Shown here piece by piece: positions 1-10,321 of a stretch of 22,500 nt of DNA; position 1 is the stretch's first letter, and each line of letters opens with the position of its first letter. The translations under genes were made by a program, and so were the position numbers. Below the pieces are notes generated by a model, which saw nothing but the letters and a program-made list of their open reading frames with translations, made no database searches and was not told where the DNA came from. Origin of the DNA: Actinidia chinensis (lineage: Eukaryota; Streptophyta; Magnoliopsida; Ericales; Actinidiaceae); contig VIGQ01001140.1 of the NCBI GenBank assembly GCA_009663005.1, positions 1-22,500 of the forward strand. The letters run 5' to 3'.

Positions 1-1088
1 TCTACTTGGCAGAGTGCGTTAGAGCGAGAGAGTGTTGTAAATTGACAAAGGAGTTTCATATAGGTACTCAGATCCTACCGATTCATCTAAAAATCGTGAA
101 CAAGGATAACAATCGATTCAGAAATTCAAGTTACAGAAGCATGCTCTGTGTATACAATTTATGTATATTGAGATCATAGAGAAAGAACAGAGAGAGATTA
201 TACTTGAAGGTTATGGCATTTCTGGCTTCTGTGAATGTTTATCTTCCAGGTCCGAATCTACTTGAGAGTGCGTTAGAGAGAGAGTGTGGGTCAGTAAATT
301 GTGTGTCAGAAGGAGTTCCATATAGGTTCAGATCCTACAATTCAATCTGAAAATCGTGAACAGGATAACAATCGATTAGAATTCAAGATTACAGAAGCTA
401 ATGCTATGTGTATATATTTATGTATAGTGAGAGATAAGAGAGAACAGAGAGATATTATACTTTAAAAGGCTATGTGCGATTTCTGGCTTCTGTGAATGTT
501 TAGTCTTCCAGGTCCGAAATCTACTTGCAGAGTGCATTAGAGAGAGAGAGATAGAGTGTTTAATTGACAAATGAGAAATTTCATTTAGGTTCAGATCCTA
601 CCAGATTCAATCTGAAAATCGCGTGAACCAATGTGAAGGTATACAATCGATTAGAAATTCAGATTACAGAATTTAATGCATATGTGTACATATTTATGTA
701 TAAGTGAGAGAGAATAGAGAGAGAACAGGAGAGATTATACTTGAAAAGGCTATGGCGATTTCTTTCTGCCTTCTGTGCTTGTTTAGTCTTCCAAGGTCAA
801 ATCTACTTGCCAGAGTGCGTTATAGAGACAGAGAGAGTGTGTAAATTGACAGAAGAGAGTTTCATATCGGTTCAGATCCTAGAGATTCATCTGAAAATCA
901 GTGACTCGGATAACAATCGATTAGAAAGTTCAGATTACAGAAGCAATTATCAGTGCAATTATGTGTATATATTTTGGTATGAGCGAATAGATAGAGTACA
1001 TGAGAGAGATTATACTTGAAAAGTGCTATGGCGATTTTCGGGCTTTCTGTGAACGTTTAGTCTCCAGGTCAAATCTATTTGAAGAGTT

Positions 1089-1116
1089 GGGGCCCCCCCC
1101 CCCGTTTTTAAAAAAG
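1089..1116. other. Homopolymer chain inside a monomer (G4-C11-G-T5-A6)
   Basis: Where the monomer should read through its GCGTTAGAGAG segment, there is a run of four G, eleven C, one G, five T and six A before GA repeats resume. A second intrusion, twelve T at 1444-1455, replaces the expected ATATAGGTTC of a nearby unit. No other monomer has these. They look more like consensus errors than biological insertions. Confidence 0.7.
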
Positions 1117-1703
1117 AGAGAGCGAGAGAGATTGGTGTGTAAATTTACAAAAGGAGTTTCATATAGGTTCAGATCCTAACAGCTTCAATCTGAAAATCGT
1201 GAACAAGGATAACAATCTGATTAGAAATTTTCAAGATTACATAAGTTATGCCTATGGTATATATTTAGTATAGAGATAGAATGGAGAGAACATATAAAGA
1301 TTATACTTGATAAAGGCTCATGCTATTTCTGAATTTCCTGTGAACGTTTTAGTCTTCCAGGTCTAATCTACTTGCAGAGTGCGTTGAGAGAGAACAGTAT
1401 GAGATAGAGTGTTTTAAAATTGACAGAAAAGAGTTTCATAAAGTTTTTTTTTTTTCCAAGAAAAAACCTAACATATTCAATCTAAATCGGAACAAGTATC
1501 CATCGATTAGAATTCAGATTACAGAAAGCTATGCAATTGTGTAGATTATTTACTGTATACTAAGGAGAATAGAGAGAAACATCGAGAGATTATACTTGAC
1601 AAGGCTAATGGCGATTACTGGCTTCTGTGAACTTTAGTCTTCTCACGTCGAATCTACTGCAAGAGTGCTGTTAGAGACTAGAGCGATGTGTGTAAATTGA
1701 CAG

Positions 1704-4700
1704 AAGAGAGTTTCATATAGGTTCAGATCCTACAGATTCAATCTGAAAATCGTGAACAAGGACAACAATCGATTAGAAATTCAAGATTACAGAAGTTATG
1801 CATATGTGTATATATTATGTATAGAGAAAGAATATAGAGAGAACAGAGAGAGATTATACCTGAAATGGCTATGGCGATTCTGGCTTCTGTGAACGTTTAG
1901 TCTTCCAGGTCGAATCTACTTGCAGAGTGCGTTAGAGAGAGAGAGAGAGTGTGTAAATTGACAGAAGAGAGTTTCATATAGGTTCAGATCCTACAGATTC
2001 AATCTGAAAATCGTGAACAAGGATAACAATCAATTAGAAATTCAAGATTACAGAAGTTATGCATATGTGTATATATTTATGTATAGAGAGAGAATAGGGA
2101 GAGAACATCGATAGATTATACTTGTAAAGGCTATGGCGATTTCTGGCTTCTGTGAACGTTTAGTCTTCCTAGTCGAATCTACTTGCAGAGTGCATTAGAG
2201 AGAGAGAGATAGAGTGTTTAAATTGACAGAAGAGAGTTTCATATAGGTTCAGATCCTACAGATTCAATCTGAAAATCGTGAACAAGGATAACAATCGATT
2301 AGAAATTCAAGATTACAGAAGTTATGCATATGTGTATATATTTATGTATAGTGAGAGAATAGAGAGAGAACAGAGAGAGATTATACTTGAAAAGGCTATG
2401 GCGATTTCTGGCTTCTGTGAACGTTTAGTCTTCCAGGTCGAATCTACTTGCAGAGTGCGTTAGAGAGAGAGAGTGTGTGTAAATTGACAGAAGAGAGTTT
2501 CATATAGATTCAGATCCTACAGATTCAATCTGAAAATCGTGAACAAGGATAACAATCGATTAGAAATTCAAGATTACAGAAGCTATGCATATGTGTATAT
2601 ATTTATGTATAGTGAGAGAATAGAGAGAGAACAGAGAGAGATTATACTTGAAAAGGCTATGGCGATTTCTGGCTTCTGTGAATGTTTAGTCTTCCAGGTC
2701 GAATCTACTTGCAGAGTGCGTTAGAGAGAGAGAGTGTGTGTGTAAATTGACAGAAGAGAGTTTCATATAGGTTCAGATCCTACAGATTCAATCTGAAAAT
2801 CGTGAACAAGGATAACAATCGATTAGAAATTCAAGATTACAGAAGCTATGCATATGTGTATATATTTATGTATAGTGAGATAATAGAGAAAGAACAGAGA
2901 GAGATTATACTTGAAAAGGCTATGGCGATTTCTGGCTTCTGTGAATGTTTAGTCTTCCAGGTCGAATCTACTTGCAAAGTGCGTTAGAGAGAGAGAGAGT
3001 GTGTGTAAATTGACAAAAGAGAGTTTCATATAGGTTCAGATCCTACAGATTCAATCTGAAAATCGTGAACAAGGATAACAATCGATTAGAAATTCAAGAT
3101 TACAGAAGCTATGCATATGTGTATATATTTATGTATAGTGAGAGAATAGAGAGAGAACAGAGAGAGATTATACTTGAAAAGGCTATGGCGATTTCTGGCT
3201 TCTGTGAATGTTTAGTCTTCCAGGTCGAATCTACTTGCAAAGTGCGTTAGAGAGAGAGAGTGTGTAAATTGACAAAAGAGAGTTTCATATAGGTTCAGAT
3301 CCTACAGATTCAATCTGAAAATCGTGAACAAGGATAACAATCGATTAGAAATTCAAGATTACAGAAGTTATGCATATGTGTATATATTTATGTATAGAGA
3401 GAGAATAGAGAGAGAACATAGAAAGATTATACTTGTAAAGGCTATGGCGATTTCTGATTTCTGTGAACGTTTAGTCTTCCAGGTCGAATCTACTTGCAGA
3501 GTGCGTTAGAGAGAGAGAGATAGAGTGTTAAAATTGACAGAAAAGAGTTTCATATAGGTTCAGATCCTACAGATTCAATCTGAAAATCGTGAACAAAGGA
3601 TAAACAATCGATTAGAATTCAAGATTACAGAAGTTATGCATATGTGTATATATTTATGTATAGAGAGAGAACATAGATAGATTATACTTGTAAAGGCTAT
3701 GGCGATTTCTGGCTTCTGTGAACGTTTAGTCTTCCAGTCGAATCTACTTGCAGAGTGCATTAGAGAGAGAGAGATAGAGTGTTTAAATTGACAGAAGAGA
3801 GTTTCATATAGGTTCAGATCCTACAAATTCAATCTGAAAATCGTGAACAAGGATAACAATCGATTAGAAATTCAAGATTACAGAAGCTATGCATATGTGT
3901 ATATATTTATGTATAGTGAGAGAATAGAGAGAGAACAGAGAGAGATTATACTTGAAAAGGCTATGGCGATTTCTGGCTTCTGTGAACGTTTAGTCTTTCT
4001 AGTCGAATCTACTTGCAGAGTGCATTAGAGAGAGAGAGAGATAGAGTGTTTAAATTGACAGAAGAGAGTTTCATATAGGTTCAGATCCTACAGATTCAAT
4101 CTGAAAATCGTGAACAAGGATAACAATCGATTAGAAATTCAAGATTACAGAAGTTATGCATATGTGTATATATTATGTATAGAGAGAGAATAGAGATAGA
4201 ACAGAGAGAGATTATACTTGAAAAGGCTATGGCGATTTCTGGCTTCTGTGAACGTTTAGTCTTCCGGTCGAATCTACTTGCAGAGTGCGTTAGAGAGAGA
4301 GAGAGTGTGTGTGTAAATTGACAGAAGAGAGTTCATATAGGTTCAGATCCTACCGATTCAATCTGAAAATCGTGAACACGGATAACAATCGATTAGAAAT
4401 TCAAGATTACAGAAGTTATGCATATGTGTATATATTTATGTATAGTGAGAGAATAGAGAGAGAACAGAGAGAGATTATACTTGAAAAGGCTATGGCGATT
4501 TCTGGCTTCTGTGAACGTTTAGTCTTCCAGGTCGAATCTACGTGCAGAGTGCGTTAGAGAGACAGAGAGAGAGTGTGTAAATTGACAGAAGAGAGTTTCA
4601 CATAGGTTCAGATCCTACAGATTCAATCTGAAAATCGTGAACAAGGATAACAATCGATTAGAAATTCAAGATTACAGAAGCTATGCATATGTGTATATAT

Positions 4701-6110
4701 TTATGTATAGTGAGATAATAGAGAAAGAACAGAGAGAGATTATACTTGAAAAGGCTATGGCGATTTCTGGCTTCTGTGAATGTTTAGTCTTCCAGGTCGA
4801 ATCTACTTGCAAAGTGCGTTAGAGAGAGAGAGTGTGTGTAAATTGACAGAAGAGAGTTTCATATAGGTTCAGATCCTACAGATTCAATCTGAAAATCGTG
4901 AACAAGGATAACAATCGATTAGAAATTCAAGATTACAGAAGTTATGCATATGTGTATATATTTATGTATAGAGAGAGAACATAGAGAGATTATACTTGTA
5001 AAGGCTATGGCGATTTCTGGCTTCTGTGAACGTTTAGTCTTCCAGGTCGAATCTACTTGCAGAGTGCGTTAGAGAGAGAGAGATAGAGTGTTAAAATTGA
5101 CAGAAAAGAGTTTCATATAGGTTCAGATCCTACAGATTCAATCTGAAAATCGTGAACAAGGATAACAATCGATTAGAAATTCAAGATTACAGAAGTTATG
5201 CATATGTGTATATATTTATGTATAGAGAGAGAATAGAGAGAGAACAGAGAGAGATTATACTTGAAAAGGCTATGGCGATTTCTGGCTTCTGTGAACGTTT
5301 AGTCTTCCAGGTCGAATCTACTTGCAGAGTGCGTTAGAGAGAGAGAGAGAGAGTGTGTAAATTGACAGAAGAGAGTTTCATATAGGTTCAGATCCTACAG
5401 ATTCAATCTGAAAATCGTGAACAAGGATAACAATCGATTAGAAATTCAAGATTACAGAAGTTATGCATATGTGTATATATTTATGTATAGAGAGAGATAG
5501 AGTGTTTAAATTGACAGAAGAGAGTTTCATATAGGTTCAGATCCTACAGATTCAATCTGAAAATCGTGAACAAGGATAACAATCGATTAGAAATTCAAGA
5601 TTACAGAAGCTATGCATATGTGTATATATTTATGTATAGAGAGAGAACATAGATAGATTATACTTGTAAAGGCTATGGCGATTTCTGGCTTCTGTGAACG
5701 TTTAGTCTTCCAGGTCGAATCTACTTGCAGAGTGCGTTAGAGAGAGAGAGATAGAGTGTTTAAATTGACAGAAGAGAGTTTCATATAGGTTCAGATCCTA
5801 CAGATTCAATCTGAAAATCGTGAACAAGGATAACAATCGATTAGAAATTCAAGATTACAGAAGCTATGCATATGTGTATATATTATGTATAGAGAGAGAT
5901 AGAGTGTTAAAATTGACAGAAAAGAGTTTCATATAGGTTCAGATCCTACAGATTCAATCTGAAAATCGTGAACAAGGATAACAATCGATTAGAAATTCAA
6001 GATTACAGAAGTTATGCATATGTGTATATATTTATGTATAGAGAGAGAATAGAGAGAGAACAGAGAGAGATTATACTTGAACAAGGCTATGGCGATTTCT
6101 GGCTTCGTGA
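1704..6110. repeat. Homogenised core of the satellite array
   Basis: In this stretch monomers are almost identical to one another over the full 259-263 bp. Most differences are in GA-tract length and a few recurring substitutions. Outside it (1-1703 and 6111-8062) nearly every monomer carries several one-base insertions or deletions and some longer oddities. The change is fairly abrupt on both sides. Either unequal exchange and conversion keep the centre uniform, or the centre received better consensus during assembly because many copies were collapsed there. Confidence 0.8.
5485..5910. repeat. Two truncated monomers with the same deletion junction
   Basis: Two consecutive-anchor distances are only about 154 and 148 bp instead of 260. 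In both, TATGTATAGAGAGAGATAGAG joins the AT-rich segment directly to the GA tract of the next unit (junctions near 5490 and 5890). About 108 bp is lost, covering the second GA stretch, the TTCTGGCTTCTGTG block and GCGTTAG. Both breakpoints fall inside GAGAGA runs, so recombination or slippage between the two GA tracts of one monomer explains the loss. A full-length unit separates the two short ones. Confidence 0.85.
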
Positions 6111-8062
6111 ACGTTTAGTATTACATGGTCGAATCTACTTGCAAGAGTGCGTTAGAAGACAGAGAGAGAGTGTGGTAAAATTGACAGAAGAGAGTTCACA
6201 TAGGTTAAGATCCTAAGATTCAATATGAAATCCGGGAACAAGGATACAAGCGATTTAGAAATTCAAGATTTACAGACAAACTATGCATATGTGTTTATAT
6301 ATTCTGTATGAGAGAGAACATAGATAGTTTAATTGTAAAGGCTATGGCGGATTCTGGCTTCTGTGAACGTTTAGTCTTCCACGGTCGAATTAATTGCACG
6401 ACGTGCAATTAGAGAGAGAGGAGAGAGAGTGTTTAAATTGAAGAGAGAGTTTCATATAGGTTCAGGATCTACAGATTCAATCTGAAAATTCGTATGTTTT
6501 GTTACAAGGATAACAATCGATTAGAAATCAAGATTTTACAGAAGTTATGCATATGTGTATATATTTATGTATAGAGAGAGGAGAAACATAGATAGGATTT
6601 ACTGTAAGGCTATGCGATTTCTGGCTTCTGTGAACGTGTAGTCTTCCAGGTCGAAAATACTCCAGAGTGCGTTAAGAGAGGCGAGAGTGTATTATAAATG
6701 GACAGAAGAGAGTTCATATAGGTTAGATTCCTACAGATTCAATCTGAAAATCATGAACAAGGATAACAACGATTAGAATTCAAGATTACAGAAGTTATGC
6801 ATAGGTGTATATATTAGTGGAGAGAGAGAATAGAGATTAGAACAGAGAAGAGATTATACTTGAAAGGTATGGCGATTCTGGCTTCTTGTGAACGTTTTGA
6901 GTCTTCGGTCGAATTCTACTTGCCGAGGGCGTTTAGAGAGGACAGAGAGGAGAGTGTGTAAATTGACAGAGAGAGTTCACATAGGTTCAGATCCTACAGA
7001 TTCAATCTGAAAATCGTTGAACAAGGATAACACTCGATTAGAAATTCAAGATTACAGAAGAAGCTATGCATATGGGTATATATTTATGTATAGGAGAGAA
7101 TAGTGAGAGAGAACAGAGAGAGATTATACTTGAAAGCTATGGCGATTACTGGCTTCTGTGAACGTTTAGTTCTTCCAGGTCGAATCTACTTGCAGAGGTG
7201 CGTTAGAAGAGACAGAGAGGAGAGAGTGTGTATTGTAAATTGACAGAGAGATGTTCATATAGGTTCAGATCCTAGAGTCAATCTTGAAAATCGTGAAAAG
7301 GAAACACTCGATTTTAGAAATCAAGATTACAGAAGTTAGTGATTGCATCATAATGTGTATATAATTTATGTATAGTGGTTTGTGAGGAGAATAGAGATTA
7401 GAACAGAGAGAGATTATACTTGAAAAGGCTATGCGGATTTCTGGCTTCTGTGAACGTTTAGTTTCCAGGTCGATATCGAGTTGCAGAGTGCCGTTAGAGA
7501 AGAGAGAGAGAGAGGTGTGGAAATGACAGAAGAGAGAGAAGAGAGTTTCATTATAGGTTCAGATCCTACAGATTCCAATCTGAAATCGTGAACAAGGATA
7601 CAATCGATTAGAAAATTCAAAGATTAAAGAAGTTATGAATATGTGTAGATATTTCTGTATAGAGGAGAGAATAGAGAGAACATAGAAAGATTATACTTGT
7701 AAAGGCTATGGCGATTTCTGACCTCTGTGGGAACGTTTAGTCTTCCAGGTCGATATACTTGCAGAGGTGCGTTAGAGAGAGAGAGATAGAGTGTTGTTAT
7801 TAAAATTGACAGAAAAGGTTTCATTAGGTTCCGATATACAAGATCATATGAAAACGTGAAACAAGGATAACAGCGATTAGAAATTACAGATTACAGAAAA
7901 CTTGAATATGTGTTCATATTTATGTATAGAGAGAAATAGAGAGAGAACAGAGTAATTATAATTGAAAACGGTTATTGGCGATTTATGCTTATGTGAAACA
8001 TTTAGTCTTCCAGGTTCGAATCTACTTGCAAGAGTGCGTTAGAGAGAGAGAGAAGAGTGAGA

Positions 8063-8880
8063 GCACTAAGCAAATAGTCTGTTAGTATAAAGGATCGAGT
8101 GTGGAACTGAAATATTCCTCCAAAACAAATATCATTAGCAGCGCAACAGAATTACCGCCAAAGTCATTCCGCAGGAAAAGGATCGAGTGTGGAGCGGTAT
8201 CGTGATCCATTCATTTGCCTAAAAATAATTAAATAATTTATATGTTGATGAAAAATAATTTCAATTAATATTTAATTCTTGATAGCAACAATTTTACATG
8301 AACTATGGACATACAGGTGACTAAGAAAAATGTTCTGCAACATCTTTATTTAACTTAAATACTATTAAAATTATGGAGGTTTTAACATTTAACCTATATT
8401 AATTATAAAAATAAAATAAAATAAAATAAAAAAATCTAATTATGAAGTGTAATGTAACGAATAGAAATATAGATATTATTTAATTATTTTGTGAGGGAAA
8501 ATACATAAGAATAAAAACTTTTTCTTTAACTTTTTTTTTCCTGACAAATGAACAACTAAATTTTAATTTTTTTATAAAATTCTCGTGTCAAGTGAACATC
8601 CATAAAAAAATTAGTTTCTTTTTTTTTAATTCACTTTCCCTTATAAACATTTTTTCATATAAAATTCCTGACAACAATTTCTAAAAAAAAGCTTTCATGT
8701 ACAAATTCTTATATGAATCCAAATATTTAAATGAGATTAATTCAGACATTAAATTGATGTTATAGGATTCTCAGTTTTTTCCCTCAATATCTCTCTAGCG
8801 ATGACTGATAATTCAGACATTAAATTAATAAAATTTCTCTTGAACCGCTTATGCACAGTCTATTTTTAGGAGCTCAGTAT
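8063..8880. other. AT-rich spacer with small direct repeats; no gene seen
   Basis: The sequence immediately beyond the satellite has moderate GC until about 8215, then becomes strongly AT-rich with long A and T runs. AAGGATCGAGTGTGGA occurs twice (8090-8105 and 8178-8193, 88 bp apart), and TAATTCAGACATTAAATT occurs twice (8738-8755 and 8809-8826). The first pair lie in different reading frames relative to any open frame across them, which argues against a protein repeat. I see no coding region. Confidence 0.6.
8406..8431. repeat. (AAAAT)n microsatellite
   Basis: About five tandem copies of a five-base AAAAT/ATAAA unit in AT-rich spacer. Confidence 0.85.
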
Positions 8881-9330
8881 TAACTGTTGTGTTTTGCAGT
8901 GTATTGTCGACCCCAATCCATCATTAATATATATTATGTATATGGCGGTTGTCTACGTGGCTTTTTATGAGATGCCAGTAATTGCCAGGAGCAGAGGCTG
9001 GCTGGTGCGTGACTCTGACAGGGAATATATGGCATTGTAGAAAACTCGTCGATGACTTAGAGGTGATGATTTGCACCAACCACACTTGAATCGTGTTGAT
9101 TCTCCTGTATGGACGCAACTCGCCCCGCCCTTCTCTCTCCTGCTGGCCCTCTTATCTATAGAGAGAGAGAGAAAACCTGAAGAGAAAAACTGAGAAGAGA
9201 GAGGAGAGAAGAGGAGAGAGACGAGAAGGCAGTCGACATAGTCACATAACACCGTGGTGCCTCCATGAAAGAGAAGCGTTTCCACTCTCTGTCCTTTCCC
9301 AGATCACGTCTCTGATTTCCGAAAGACCCG
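8881..9330. other. Higher-GC island with purine-rich tract; possible promoter or leader, unproven
   Basis: Base composition rises sharply compared with both flanks. From 9153 to about 9230 the plus strand is almost pure purine (TATAGAGAGAGAGAGAAAAC, then GAAGAG and GAGAGG blocks), a pattern common in plant 5' leaders or core promoters. A minus-strand open frame of 106 codons (9285-8965) crosses the island but starts in repetitive pyrimidine sequence and shows no recognisable domain. The first plus-strand ATG after the tract (9266) gives only about 17 codons. The island is real; its role is open. Confidence 0.4.
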
Positions 9331-10189
9331 ACAGTCCCCGCTCTTTTACTATTATAGCCCCTTTCTTTTTATTTCCCTTTCTCTTTTTATTTTTATTTTT
9401 CTTTTTCCAAATTAGCCCCTACACGTGTAAATCAAACCAGTTTTTAGTTTTTATAGAGTTAGTCTTCAGATTATATAAGGTAACTATTATGCATTTACTT
9501 CCCGAGTGATTTGTATACTATCTTTTTATTCATTGCACTGTCTTTTTCGCTATTTATTTGTTAAATTTACACAAATGCATTATATATATTAAAATATTGA
9601 GTAAACAACTCACAGCTATTTTGTTATCTAAATTATGAATATTGTTCATCATACTTTTCCTCCTTCTAAACTTTGCTCGCACCTGAAAGTGTAAAAAAAA
9701 AATCAAATTAAATTTTTTCTACTAAAGACAAAAAAATAGGTTTTTTGGTTGGGTAAAAATGATTTGTTTTATCTTTAGGGATTTTTTTAAAAAAAAACTA
9801 AATGTGAATAAATTTTTCACGTTTTCAATTTCTTCTTGTGTAGAAAAATTTAAAAAATATAAAATTTTGATCCATCCAACGATTAAGAAAAATTACAAAA
9901 AATATTTAAAAAACTCAAATAAAAAATATAGCAACTAAGCTAGTAGCAAAATATCAGGACGGCTTTAATATCCAGAGCAAATGTTTTACCTTTTTCTTAG
10001 GCTTGTTGTTCTGGATTATTCTTTTGTACACGTAGAAAATGTGTTTGGCAGTTTAATCCAATTCTATCACTTACAGGGTAGTCTCGTCCTTTCATATACA
10101 ACCAATCACATAGCTCGTAAGCCACTTAAATTAACCACAAAAGCCTCAAACACCACATTCATTCAAAAAAAAAAACCTCTCTCTCTACA
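9331..10189 (+). promoter_or_regulatory. AT-rich non-coding region, candidate promoter and leader of the following exon
   Basis: From 9331 to about 9990 the DNA is AT-rich with no coding signal. Nearer the exon-like block at 10190 there is a CCAAT box within ACCAATCACA (10101-10110) and, just before the ATG, a CT-rich stretch (CCTCTCTCTCTACA), which is typical of plant 5' leaders. ACACGTGT near 9421 is a G-box-like ACGT core but is far upstream. I see no convincing TATA box at a fixed distance. Confidence 0.3.
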
Positions 10190-10321
10190 ATGGGCCATTG
10201 GCGGACCACGGGCTATACCGACTTCATCCTGAAACCAACAGCAGCCGACCCCTCAACCGGAAAAACGAACACGCCGTCTTCGTCTCAGCGAATGTTATCG
10301 TGCCTTTACTGGTCTCGCAAG
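10190..10321 (+). CDS. Candidate first exon of an unidentified plant gene (44 codons, phase 0)
   Basis: A short island of balanced composition in AT-rich DNA opens with ACAATGGGCC, a good plant start context, right after a CT-rich leader. It reads 44 codons, starting MGHWRTTGYTDF, to AAG followed by GTAAAT, an acceptable splice donor at 10322. Sequence becomes AT-rich immediately after the donor, as in an intron. The C-terminal part contains SCLYWSRK, which faintly recalls the start of a plant C2H2 zinc finger, but the second cysteine is absent and no QALGGH follows. I saw no matching downstream exon on the plus strand. It could be an orphan exon, a small uncharacterised gene, or chance. No function is assigned. 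Confidence 0.3.

Larger units (their letters stand above)
1..8062. repeat. GA-rich satellite array, ~260-bp monomer, about 31 copies
   Basis: The anchor GATTCAATCTGAAAATC recurs, with variants, about 31 times at roughly 260-bp intervals (for example near 2273, 2534, 2797, 3060, 3319). Each full monomer has, in order: GCGTTAG followed by a variable GA/GT tract; TTCATATAGGTTCAGATC; a palindrome CAGATTCAATCTG; an AT-rich stretch with ATGCATATGTGTATATATT; a second GA-rich stretch; and TTCTGGCTTCTGTGAACG. The window opens inside a copy, so the array continues to the left. The right end is sharp: similarity stops at about 8062, just after a GA tract. Copies are head-to-tail on one strand. I do not recognise the family. 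Length and homogeneity suit a plant satellite. Centromeric, subtelomeric or interstitial position cannot be decided from this window. Confidence 0.97.

Noticed and set aside
2278..6216. Series of repeated 61-codon open frames read as a family of small genes
   Set aside because: They are one per satellite monomer, and the first codon is GTG, which plants hardly use. Their similarity follows from the tandem repeat itself.
1..8062. CRISPR-like array
   Set aside because: The unit is 260 bp with no separate unique spacers, all of the unit repeats, and the context is a plant genome.
8178..8193. Protein repeat implied by the second AAGGATCGAGTGTGGA
   Set aside because: The two copies fall in different frames, so they cannot encode the same peptide in one ORF.
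8965..9285. 106-codon minus-strand frame as a gene
   Set aside because: It is rich in serine and leucine because of pyrimidine repeats, has no domain, and overlaps another minus-strand frame with equal lack of support.
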